Of a stretch of 40,258 bases of DNA, positions 33,163 to 40,258 are shown piece after piece (within the stretch, counting starts at the first letter, position 1; the number at the start of each line of letters is the position of its first letter). Both the position numbers and the translations under genes were made by a program. This DNA is from an uncultured Bacilli bacterium (GTDB taxonomy: Bacteria; Bacillota_I; Bacilli_A; RF39; UBA660), in assembly GCA_944358415.1 (NCBI GenBank), contig CALVRA010000012.1, positions 1 through 40,258 on the forward strand. The letters run 5' to 3'. The notes beneath the pieces were generated by a model that made no database searches, was not told the DNA's origin, and saw nothing but the letters and a program-made list of their open reading frames with translations.

Positions 33163-34921
33163 GTATTTAGAAAGAAGATTAAGCCCTGAAAAAACAATTC
33201 AAAATTATTTGCCTAAAATAATCCAAACATTTATTGAATATTATGGCGAAGAAAATAAAGATAATATCATAAATAAATTTCAAAATATTTTTTTAATATG
33301 TACACAAACGCCTAGTGGCTTAAAAAATAATTTATTTCATTTAAAACAAACATATGGTCAAGAATTAATAAAAATATTTTTTCAAAACATAAATTTTGAC
33401 TATAATACAGAAAATGTTCAAAAATTTTTTGGTACTGAAAAGTTAATCCTTGAAAATCCCACACTTACTCCCATAGGTAAACTCTTCACAATAATCAATA
33501 ATGAACAAGTGCCCACACATCTCAAAAATTCATTCTTAAAAGATATAAAACCACTTATCACTTTGTTCTATCCACAACATGAAAATTTAGAAACCATTAT
33601 AAAAACTAACAATTTGGAAAAATTATCTAAAATATATGCACCTTACCAAGAGCTTTTACAATCTTATAATAATTTTAAATCAAAATTGACACCATATTAT
33701 CATTATATCGCACAGTGTAAAAAACTAAAAAAACAGCTAAAACAAAAATACACCTTAGAATTAATTGAAATCTTCAAAGATTATTTTAATGAAGAAGAAA
33801 TCCAAACATTTAAAGAAAAAGGATATTTAAGTGGTAAACTCGCCCTCTATCTTGGTGATAGTCTAGATGTACCATCTAAAATAGAAGCTTTCAGCACTGA
33901 AAGCCAAAAACTTATTGAAAATCCAAACGCAGAGCCCTGGCAAGTAAATTCAATTATTGAAGACAGAATCACGTTCTTTCGTAATATGGGAATAAATTTA
34001 GACAATGTATATCAAAATTATCAAAATAACCCAGAATGTCAAGCCATAATGCCAAATAAAGAACTTGTTAAAAATATTCGTGACGCAAAAGAAGAATTGG
34101 AAACAAAAATGTATAATGAATATTTTACATCAATTTCTAAATATCAAAAAACAAGAGAAAAAATAGATAATTTAAATCTTTGTGTAAAAGACGATGGTTA
34201 TAATGCTGGAACATTCATGTATAATGCGACTTATATAACCCCAAACGCTAAAGAAGAAAATGGGATATTCAAACCATTCTCATTAATAAATATTAACTTT
34301 GATATTATTGATGAATTTATTGACCAAAGAATCATTCATGAATTTAATCACGCCTATGAACTATCATTAAAAAAAGTAGATGAAAAAGAAATAAATTATA
34401 CATGCGGCTGGGAAAACTTCTTTGAAACATTAAATCCAAATAGCAATTTATGGCCATTATATGAAAATAAAACTAAAAGGACATATGAATCATTTAATGA
34501 AATAATTAATGAAATAATTGCACAAGAAATAACTGAAAAAATGCATAAAAATGGAGTATATATCTTTTATCCTCAAAATCAAGCTAAAATTAAAAATGGT
34601 ACAAGTTATGAAAGCACAAGATTTTTAGTCCAAACATTTTATGATATATTTAAAGAAGAAATTATAAAAAGTAGAAATGGAAATATTGAATATCTCTTTA
34701 ATGCCTGTGGACAAGAAAACTTTGATAGTTTAAATGAATTATTTCACGAATTTATACAAAGTTGGCCTGGATCAAATGCCACAAAATTATTTCATGATAT
34801 AGAAAACAATATTGACAATGAAGATACCCAAAAATTTAAAGAAATTATCAGAAAACGCAATAAAATATTAGAAAATATGTTAAAATACAAAATAGAAGTA
34901 AATCATAAAAAAACAAAATAG
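33155..34921 (+). CDS. Putative zinc metalloprotease (HExxH), uncharacterised family
   Basis: A 588-residue protein starting at ATG 33155 after AATAGGTGAT; an in-frame GTG at 33146 is part of that site. The striking feature is 'RIIHEFNHAYELSL', an HExxH zinc-binding motif with H395, E396 and H399. About 50 residues later comes 'YESFNEIINEIIAQEITEKM', whose E449 or E453 could be the third ligand in a gluzincin arrangement. Most of the first 330 residues look helical. There is no signal peptide, so it would act in the cytoplasm unless exported otherwise. I recognise no named family. The motif alone can occur by chance, but its position in a hydrophobic helix, followed by an Asn-Glu helix, makes the protease call reasonable. 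Confidence 0.7.
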   Translation: MIEYLERRLSPEKTIQNYLPKIIQTFIEYYGEENKDNIINKFQNIFLICTQTPSGLKNNLFHLKQTYGQELIKIFFQNINFDYNTENVQKFFGTEKLILENPTLTPIGKLFTIINNEQVPTHLKNSFLKDIKPLITLFYPQHENLETIIKTNNLEKLSKIYAPYQELLQSYNNFKSKLTPYYHYIAQCKKLKKQLKQKYTLELIEIFKDYFNEEEIQTFKEKGYLSGKLALYLGDSLDVPSKIEAFSTESQKLIENPNAEPWQVNSIIEDRITFFRNMGINLDNVYQNYQNNPECQAIMPNKELVKNIRDAKEELETKMYNEYFTSISKYQKTREKIDNLNLCVKDDGYNAGTFMYNATYITPNAKEENGIFKPFSLININFDIIDEFIDQRIIHEFNHAYELSLKKVDEKEINYTCGWENFFETLNPNSNLWPLYENKTKRTYESFNEIINEIIAQEITEKMHKNGVYIFYPQNQAKIKNGTSYESTRFLVQTFYDIFKEEIIKSRNGNIEYLFNACGQENFDSLNELFHEFIQSWPGSNATKLFHDIENNIDNEDTQKFKEIIRKRNKILENMLKYKIEVNHKKTK

Positions 34922-34937
34922 TAAAGGAGAAAATAAC

Positions 34938-35285
34938 ATGAAAAACGAATTCACAAATGTATTTGAACAAAATAAAGACCAAAACATTGAATTAAATGAC
35001 GAAGAAACAAAAGGGGAATATGCCATTGTAATGTTAAAAAATCATAACTATATCTTAAAAATAAAAGACTATAACCCATATACAAAAGATAAAGTAATTT
35101 TAACATTATTAGATGATACACTTTTAACAATTCATTGGAGTAACGTCATTATCTTTTCAAAACCTTCCAACATTATCAGTAGTATTTTAGAATCCGAAGA
35201 AGAATCATTTTATGAGCCTTCCTCTACTAAACATGGTAAAATATTAATGAAAAAAATAAATAAAGAAAACCCATTCAAAGGTTAA
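34938..35285 (+). CDS. Protein of unknown function
   Basis: A 115-residue acidic protein with AAAGGAG upstream, 16 bases after the metalloprotease gene. The centre ('GEYAIVMLKNHNYILKIKDYNPYTKDKVILTLLDDTLLTIHWSNVIIFSK', about 26-75) is beta-rich, with flexible, charged ends. No family recognised and no export signal. Co-transcription with the two preceding genes suggests a common process. Confidence 0.65.
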   Translation: MKNEFTNVFEQNKDQNIELNDEETKGEYAIVMLKNHNYILKIKDYNPYTKDKVILTLLDDTLLTIHWSNVIIFSKPSNIISSILESEEESFYEPSSTKHGKILMKKINKENPFKG

Positions 35286-35312
35286 AAAACTCAAGTATAA
35301 TCTTGATTTTTT
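35286..35312 (+). terminator. Probable terminator of the metalloprotease operon
   Basis: TCAAG (35291-35295) pairs with CTTGA (35302-35306). After one mismatch the stem continues as A-T pairs, and a T run ends at 35312. Modest stability. Confidence 0.5.
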
Positions 35313-35319
35313 CTATTGT

Positions 35320-35349
35320 TTGCACAAATACCAATATTTATTGTATAAT
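35320..35349 (+). promoter_or_regulatory. Promoter of smc
   Basis: TTGCAC (35320-35325), 18-base spacer, and TATAAT (35344-35349). The remaining ~70 bases to the start codon show no other clear element. Confidence 0.65.
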
Positions 35350-35419
35350 TAAAAATAGCACAAGACATAATGAAGTGCATTATTATATAAATTCAAAATA
35401 GTATAAGGTGTGATGATAT

Positions 35420-38359
35420 ATGTATTTAAAAACATTAAAAGCGCATGGATTTAAATCCTTTGCTGATAAAACAATTTTAGAATTTACAAATGGTATAAAT
35501 GGCGTTGTGGGACCAAATGGCTCTGGAAAAAGTAATATAGTAGACGCCATTAGATGGGTTTTAGGCGAACAATCAGTTAAATCCTTAAGAGGCGCCGAAA
35601 CCATGAGTGATGTCATTTTCTCAGGTAGTAAATCGAGAAATCCAATGAACATTGCATCAGTTTCTCTAACCTTTGATAATACTGATAAATATTTTCCTTT
35701 AGATTATGACGAAGTCGAAATCAAAAGAAGAGTTTATAAAGATGGAAGCAACGAATACTACTTAAATAACGAAAAAGTTAGATTAAAAGATTTAACCAAC
35801 CTTCTTTTAGATAGTGGTATTGCTAAAGAAAGTTTCAATATTATATCTCAAGGCAAAATTGAAAGTATAATATCAAGTAAGCCTGTTGATAGAAGAGTAA
35901 TATTTGAAGAAGCTTCTGGAGTTTTAAAATATAAAAGAAGAAAAGAAGATGCCTTAAAAAAACTAACCAAAACAAACGATAATAAAAAAAGGATAAATGA
36001 CATCATTATAGAATTAGAATCTAGAGTAAAACCCCTAGAAGAAGCTAAAAACAAAGCCATTGAATACACTAATTTAAAAAACAAACTAGAAAATCTTGAA
36101 ATAGCCTTAATCACCGAAGATATCACTAATATAAACTTTGATTATCACACATCAAAAGATAAAATAGACACGCTAAACACAGAAGTTCTAAACCTAATGA
36201 CTAAAGGTAATCAAAATGAAGCACAAATAGAAAAATTCAAAACAAATATTTCATCATTAGATGACCAAATAAAAATCATGCAAAATAAAGTTATTGAATT
36301 AACAACTTTATCAGAAAGATTAAATAGTCAAAAAAATATAATCAAAGAAAGGCAAAACAATAAAGTAGAAGATACTAAATTACACCAAAATATACTAAAC
36401 TTAAAAGAAGAACAACTACTAATTCAAAATAATATTGGTAATTTAAATAATGTATTAAAATTCTTAAACCAAGAAATCAATCAAATAAAAGAAAAAATAG
36501 CCAATGAAGAAACTGAAAAAGATCGAGTTAAACAATCTAAAAATAGTTTAGAACAAAGATTAACTAATTTAATTAGAGAAAAAAATAATCTCGAATTTAA
36601 ATGTGAAAATCTTAAAGAAAGTATAGAAAACGGCGGAGCTTTACCACTTCCTGTAAAAAGTGTTTTAAATAACCCTAAATTAAGAGGTATCGAAAACGTT
36701 TTAGGTAACATCATCGAAACTGACGAAAGTTACACCTTAGCCATTACTACTGCTTTAGGTTATAATACTAATAATATTATTACAGAAGATGAAAAATCTG
36801 CTAAAGAAGCCATCAAATATTTAAAAAGCATTGGAAGAGCTACTTTTTTTCCATTAAACGTAATTAAACCTAAATATATTGATAATGAAACCTTAAATAA
36901 ATTAAAACAAAATGAAAATTTCATAGATGTTGCCAGCAACCTAGTAAAATATGACCTTAAATACAAAAATATAATTTTAAATCAATTAGGAAATATTGTT
37001 ATTGCAAAAGACATAGATTCCGCCACATACCTAAGTAAATTAATTAATAACCGCTATCGCATAGTCACATTAGATGGTGAAATTATTCATGTTGGTGGAT
37101 CTATGACAGGTGGAAAACAAAATAAAATAAGAAATATCATATCTGATAAATACGAACTAGAAAATAATCTAAAACAAATGAAAAACCTTTTATCAAAAAT
37201 AAAAGAATTTGAAAATGAAATAAATGAAATCGACTATAACCTAAAAGCCAAAGAAGATAAAATATATCTTTTAAATAAAGAAAAAATGTTAAAAGAAGAA
37301 GAAGATAAAACAAAAAAACAAATATTAGAAGAGCAAAGTCAAAAACTAAAACAAATAACCTTCGATATCAAAAGTAATAATAAACTTCTAGAAGGTGGTC
37401 TATCAAGCGAAGAAGAAGAAATACTAAATAAATATTATGCCGCCTTAAAAACAAAAAGCGAAGCTCAAATAGAGCTAGAAAACCTAACTAAAGAAAAACA
37501 AAACTTAAACGAAACCTTAGAAGACTATGAAGCATCACTAAAAAAAGAAAACACCTTATATACAGCTAAAACAAATGAACTAAAAGACTTAGAAATTAAA
37601 TCAAGTAGATTAGAAGTCAAATTAGATAACCTTTTAAATTCATTAACTGAAAATTATAGTATGACCTATGAAAAAGCCAAAGAAAATTATAAATTAGAAA
37701 TTCCATTTGATAAAGCAAAAATAGAAGTCAGTAAATTAAAAAAACAAATTAAAGATTTAGGTCTTGTAAACTTAACCGCCCCAGAAGAATATGAAGAAGT
37801 AAGTTCAAGATATACCTTCTTAAAAAAACAAATCGACGATCTAACTGAAGCTGAAAATACCTTACTTCAAATCATCGAAGAAATGGATAAAGTTATGATT
37901 AACGAATTCAAAGATACCTTTAAACTAATAAACGACAACTTCCAAATAACCTTTAAAGAATTATTTAAAGGAGGACATGCCGAATTAAAATTAACTGAGC
38001 CCAATAATATCTTAGAAACTGGCATTGATATTATTGCCTCTCCTCCAGGTAAAAAATTAACCAGTATTACTTTACTATCTGGTGGTGAAAAAACACTTAC
38101 CGCAATAAGCTTATTGTTTGCTATTATCAAATCAAAACCATCCCCATTTTGCGTATTAGACGAAGTCGAAGCAGCCTTAGATGAAGCCAATGTTGATACA
38201 TTTGGCAAATACATTCAAAAATTAAAAGAAAAATCTGAATTTATTATTATAACCCATAAAAAAACCACCATGGAATATGCTGATATATTATATGGTATAA
38301 CTATGCAAGAATCAGGTGTTAGTAAACTTGTTAGTGTAAAATTAGAAGATATCGAATAA
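35420..38359 (+). CDS. smc: Chromosome partition protein Smc
   Basis: A 979-residue SMC ATPase that, with ScpA and ScpB, organises and helps segregate the chromosome. N-terminal head: 'GFKSFADKT' and Walker A GPNGSGKS at 31-38. A coiled coil follows from about 165 to 400. The hinge is at about 405-565, with 'GGSMTGG' at its end. The returning coil is followed by the C-terminal head with signature 'LLSGGEKTLTAISLLF' (about 883) and Walker B 'CVLDEVEAALDEANVD'. Typical Bacillota Smc is nearer 1190 residues, so both arms are short by about 100 residues; this length matches mollicute Smc. No rnc or ftsY, its common neighbours, is here. It has its own promoter. Confidence 0.97.
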   Translation: MYLKTLKAHGFKSFADKTILEFTNGINGVVGPNGSGKSNIVDAIRWVLGEQSVKSLRGAETMSDVIFSGSKSRNPMNIASVSLTFDNTDKYFPLDYDEVEIKRRVYKDGSNEYYLNNEKVRLKDLTNLLLDSGIAKESFNIISQGKIESIISSKPVDRRVIFEEASGVLKYKRRKEDALKKLTKTNDNKKRINDIIIELESRVKPLEEAKNKAIEYTNLKNKLENLEIALITEDITNINFDYHTSKDKIDTLNTEVLNLMTKGNQNEAQIEKFKTNISSLDDQIKIMQNKVIELTTLSERLNSQKNIIKERQNNKVEDTKLHQNILNLKEEQLLIQNNIGNLNNVLKFLNQEINQIKEKIANEETEKDRVKQSKNSLEQRLTNLIREKNNLEFKCENLKESIENGGALPLPVKSVLNNPKLRGIENVLGNIIETDESYTLAITTALGYNTNNIITEDEKSAKEAIKYLKSIGRATFFPLNVIKPKYIDNETLNKLKQNENFIDVASNLVKYDLKYKNIILNQLGNIVIAKDIDSATYLSKLINNRYRIVTLDGEIIHVGGSMTGGKQNKIRNIISDKYELENNLKQMKNLLSKIKEFENEINEIDYNLKAKEDKIYLLNKEKMLKEEEDKTKKQILEEQSQKLKQITFDIKSNNKLLEGGLSSEEEEILNKYYAALKTKSEAQIELENLTKEKQNLNETLEDYEASLKKENTLYTAKTNELKDLEIKSSRLEVKLDNLLNSLTENYSMTYEKAKENYKLEIPFDKAKIEVSKLKKQIKDLGLVNLTAPEEYEEVSSRYTFLKKQIDDLTEAENTLLQIIEEMDKVMINEFKDTFKLINDNFQITFKELFKGGHAELKLTEPNNILETGIDIIASPPGKKLTSITLLSGGEKTLTAISLLFAIIKSKPSPFCVLDEVEAALDEANVDTFGKYIQKLKEKSEFIIITHKKTTMEYADILYGITMQESGVSKLVSVKLEDIE

Positions 38360-38371
38360 ATATCTTCTTTT
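38344..38371 (+). terminator. Hairpin terminator after smc
   Basis: AGAAGATAT (38344-38352) pairs with ATATCTTCT (38360-38368), nine pairs. The smc stop codon (38357-38359) is in the loop. The T tail is short (TTTT then CC), so some read-through is possible. Confidence 0.6.
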
Positions 38372-38373
38372 CC

Positions 38374-38402
38374 TTTAAAAAAAACAACTTTTCCTGTATA
38401 AT
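38374..38402 (+). promoter_or_regulatory. Possible promoter of the ABC-F gene
   Basis: TTTAAA (38374-38379), 17-base spacer, and TATAAT (38397-38402). Good -10, poor -35. Confidence 0.5.
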
Positions 38403-38418
38403 TAAAAAAGGTGATAAA

Positions 38419-40017
38419 ATGTTAAAATTAGTTAATTTATCCTTAAGATATGGAAAAAGAATCTTATTTGAAAATGTTAACCTGGAGTTTACAGATAATA
38501 ACTGTTATGGTGTAATAGGTGCTAATGGTGCCGGAAAAAGTACTCTTCTTAAAATAATAACAGGACAAATAGAAAGCACCACTGGTGAAATAATTAAAGG
38601 CAAAGGCGAAAGAATCTCTTATTTAAAACAAGATCATAATTTATATAATGAATTCACTGTCTTAGATACCGTTATTATGGGAAATGATAAACTATATAAA
38701 ATCATGAAAGAAAAAGAAAATTTATACATGAAAGAAAATTTTACAGAAGAAGACGGTATCAAAGTAGGGGAATTGGAAGCAGAATTTGAATCTTTAAATG
38801 GCTGGGAAGCCGAAAGTAATGCCTCTATTTTATTAGCTGGCCTTGGAATTTCAAATGATCTTTATGATGAAAAAATGGCAAACATCAAAGATAAAGATAA
38901 AGTAAAAATATTACTTGCCCAAGCTCTATTTGGTGACCCTGACATCTTGCTTTTAGATGAACCAACAAACGGTCTAGATATTCAAAGTAAAATATGGCTA
39001 GAAAATTTTTTATTAGAATTTAAAGGAACCATTATCTTAGTATCTCATGACAGACACTTTTTAAATAAAGTATGTACTCACATGTGTGATATTGATAGGG
39101 AAAGAATTAGGATAACAATTGGTAACTATGATTTTTGGTATAAATCAAATGAATTAATGCAAAAACAAATAAAAGATGCCAATAAAAAGAAAGAAGAAAA
39201 AATCAAAGAACTTCAAACATTCATAGCAAGATTCTCTGCTAACGCATCTAAATCAAAACAAGCCACATCAAGAAAAAAATTACTAGAAAAAATAACTCTT
39301 GATGAACTAAAACCATCTACTAGAAAATACCCTTATATTAACTTTGACTATGAAAGAAGATTAGGTAAAGAAATAATTACTTTAAGTAAAATAAACGTTA
39401 ATCAAAATAAAAAACCAATATTAAAAAACTTTACTTTAAATATTAAAAAAGATGATAAAATTGCTTTAATTGGTGAAAATGAATTAGCTAAAACAACTTT
39501 ACTACAAATACTAGCTGGTGAAAAAACTCCGGATAGTGGTGAAGTAAAACAAGGTACTACTGTTATAACTTCATATTTCCCTAAAAACCATGATAAATAC
39601 TTTCAAACAAACGAAAATCTAGTAGAATGGTTAAGAAAATTTTCTGAAAACAAAGAAGATGCTTTCGTTAGAGGCTTCTTAGGAAGAATGCTTTTCTCAG
39701 CAGATGAAGCCTTAAAACAAGTAAACATTTTATCTGGTGGTGAAAAAGTTAGATGTATGTTTGCTAAAATGATGTTAAATAAAGGAAATGTTCTTCTATT
39801 AGACGAACCAACAAATCATCTAGATATTGAATCTATAACCGCCTTAAATAATGGATTAAATAAATTTGATGGCCCAATAGTATTCGCAACCTATGATACT
39901 GAATTAATAAATACTCTTGCCAACAGATTAATATTAATTAAAGAAGATGGAACCTATATAGATAAACAAATGACTTATGAAGAATATCTTGAAAAATATG
40001 AAAATGATTTATCATAA
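38419..40017 (+). CDS. ABC-F family ATPase with one degenerate ATP site
   Basis: A 532-residue soluble protein with two ABC domains in tandem and a charged linker (about 250-310), the ABC-F layout; closest to the YkpA/YbiT type. Such proteins bind the ribosomal E site and modulate translation. NBD1: Walker A GANGAGKS, Walker B LLLDEPTNGLD and switch SHDRHF are intact, but the signature expected as LTGGEKV reads 'IKDKDKV'. NBD2: signature LSGGEKV and Walker B LLLDEPTNHLD are intact, but Walker A reads 'GENELAKT' (GxNGxGKT expected) and the switch His is Tyr (ATYD). In a head-to-tail pair these changes fall in the same composite site, leaving the other intact. AAGGTGAT precedes ATG. Exact subfamily and role are inferred. 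Confidence 0.92.
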   Translation: MLKLVNLSLRYGKRILFENVNLEFTDNNCYGVIGANGAGKSTLLKIITGQIESTTGEIIKGKGERISYLKQDHNLYNEFTVLDTVIMGNDKLYKIMKEKENLYMKENFTEEDGIKVGELEAEFESLNGWEAESNASILLAGLGISNDLYDEKMANIKDKDKVKILLAQALFGDPDILLLDEPTNGLDIQSKIWLENFLLEFKGTIILVSHDRHFLNKVCTHMCDIDRERIRITIGNYDFWYKSNELMQKQIKDANKKKEEKIKELQTFIARFSANASKSKQATSRKKLLEKITLDELKPSTRKYPYINFDYERRLGKEIITLSKINVNQNKKPILKNFTLNIKKDDKIALIGENELAKTTLLQILAGEKTPDSGEVKQGTTVITSYFPKNHDKYFQTNENLVEWLRKFSENKEDAFVRGFLGRMLFSADEALKQVNILSGGEKVRCMFAKMMLNKGNVLLLDEPTNHLDIESITALNNGLNKFDGPIVFATYDTELINTLANRLILIKEDGTYIDKQMTYEEYLEKYENDLS

Positions 40018-40057
40018 AATAAATATGTCTAATTATTTTTAAAATAAAATACGGCCT

Positions 40058-40084
40058 AAGAAAGAAATAAATCTTTCTTTTTTT
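40058..40084 (+). terminator. Intrinsic terminator after the ABC-F gene
   Basis: AAGAAAGA (40058-40065) pairs with TCTTTCTT (40072-40079), with a 6-base loop and a T run to 40084. Confidence 0.75.
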
Positions 40085-40153
40085 CATATAGAAAAAGGAA
40101 AATCATTTTTTATGTCGTATATTAATATATGTAGGAGTAAAAAGGAGGAAAAT

Positions 40154-40258
40154 ATGAAAATAAAAGTTAAAAATAAAAAATATGAATTTTATACGGCAAA
40201 AAATGATTTAGTATTTAAAGCAATATTTTGTGATGTAAATGATACATTTTTATTAAAA
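40154..40258 (+). CDS. N-terminus of a probable Rpn/PD-(D/E)XK family nuclease (cut by window edge)
   Basis: Thirty-five codons from ATG 40154, with a strong AAAGGAGG at 40141-40148, remain open to the end of the window. The segment 'KNDLVFKAIFCDVNDTFLL' matches the N-terminal pattern of the Rpn/YhgA-like PD-(D/E)XK 'transposase' family (KNDxxFKxIFGDExNxxLL). Those proteins are recombination-promoting nucleases or phage-defence-linked enzymes, often multicopy in gut bacteria. Only the start is visible, so catalytic residues cannot be checked. Confidence 0.55.
   Translation, partial: MKIKVKNKKYEFYTAKNDLVFKAIFCDVNDTFLLK

Noticed and set aside
1-40258. tRNA or rRNA genes, CRISPR arrays, insertion sequences, prophage genes
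   Set aside because: I looked through every intergenic stretch and found no cloverleaf, spaced repeat array, transposase core or integrase; gaps are all under about 200 bases.

Overview
The window is very AT-rich and closely packed. It reads as chromosomal DNA from a low-GC Bacillota/Bacilli-type bacterium. The main support is the conserved order secE-nusG-rplK-rplA-rplJ-rplL-(RsmC-like methyltransferase)-rpoB-rpoC, the Gram-positive-style leaders and promoters, YlbJ and YlbL homologues, and a monoderm Tad locus without secretin. TGA is used as a stop (for example ogt, the RsmC-like gene and the 84-residue gene at 32908), so the genetic code is standard. MurC implies a peptidoglycan wall. The short SMC (979 residues, about mollicute length) hints at a lineage near the mollicutes or uncultured gut Bacilli, but I cannot name a family with confidence.

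Layout. 1-4630: a membrane-anchored XRE regulator, then a tightly coupled run of ABC ATPase, ABC permease, ogt and tag (alkylation repair), and a small helical protein whose ribosome binding site is buried in a hairpin. 4700-6244 (minus): a repeat-containing protein of unknown role. 6383-6865: a small membrane-anchored protein. 6876-9469 (minus): a PilB/GspE-type ATPase with a long Asn-rich tail, and YlbJ. 9516-13172: a YlbL/SepM-like PDZ-Lon protease and MutS. 13372-19689: a compact Tad-type pilus operon (two TadE-like pseudopilins, a TadZ/ParA-like ATPase, TadA, TadB with an Ig-like ectodomain, TadC) that runs straight into murC. 19766-21577: a TcdA-like ThiF-family enzyme and two poorly known genes. 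21686-32837: the secE-nusG, L11-L1, L10-L12 and rpoBC transcription/translation block, with clear promoters and ribosomal-protein leaders. 32908-35285: a three-gene operon of unknown function centred on a putative HExxH metalloprotease. 35420-40017: smc and an ABC-F ATPase. 40154-end: the start of a probable Rpn/PD-(D/E)XK family gene, cut by the window edge.

How it works together. Most of the window is housekeeping, with good promoter architecture (often an extended TGn -10) and intrinsic terminators that frequently swallow the stop codon of the preceding gene. The least ordinary parts are: an ABC-F protein in which all three elements of one composite ATP site are degenerate while the other site is intact; a Tad operon carrying a signal-less Ig-like domain on TadB and ending in murC; the metalloprotease operon; the L10 leader, whose key arm is repeated exactly at the rplJ ribosome binding site; and the sequestered ribosome binding site at 4158-4186. 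No rRNA, tRNA, CRISPR array, insertion sequence or gene-free stretch over 300 bases was seen.
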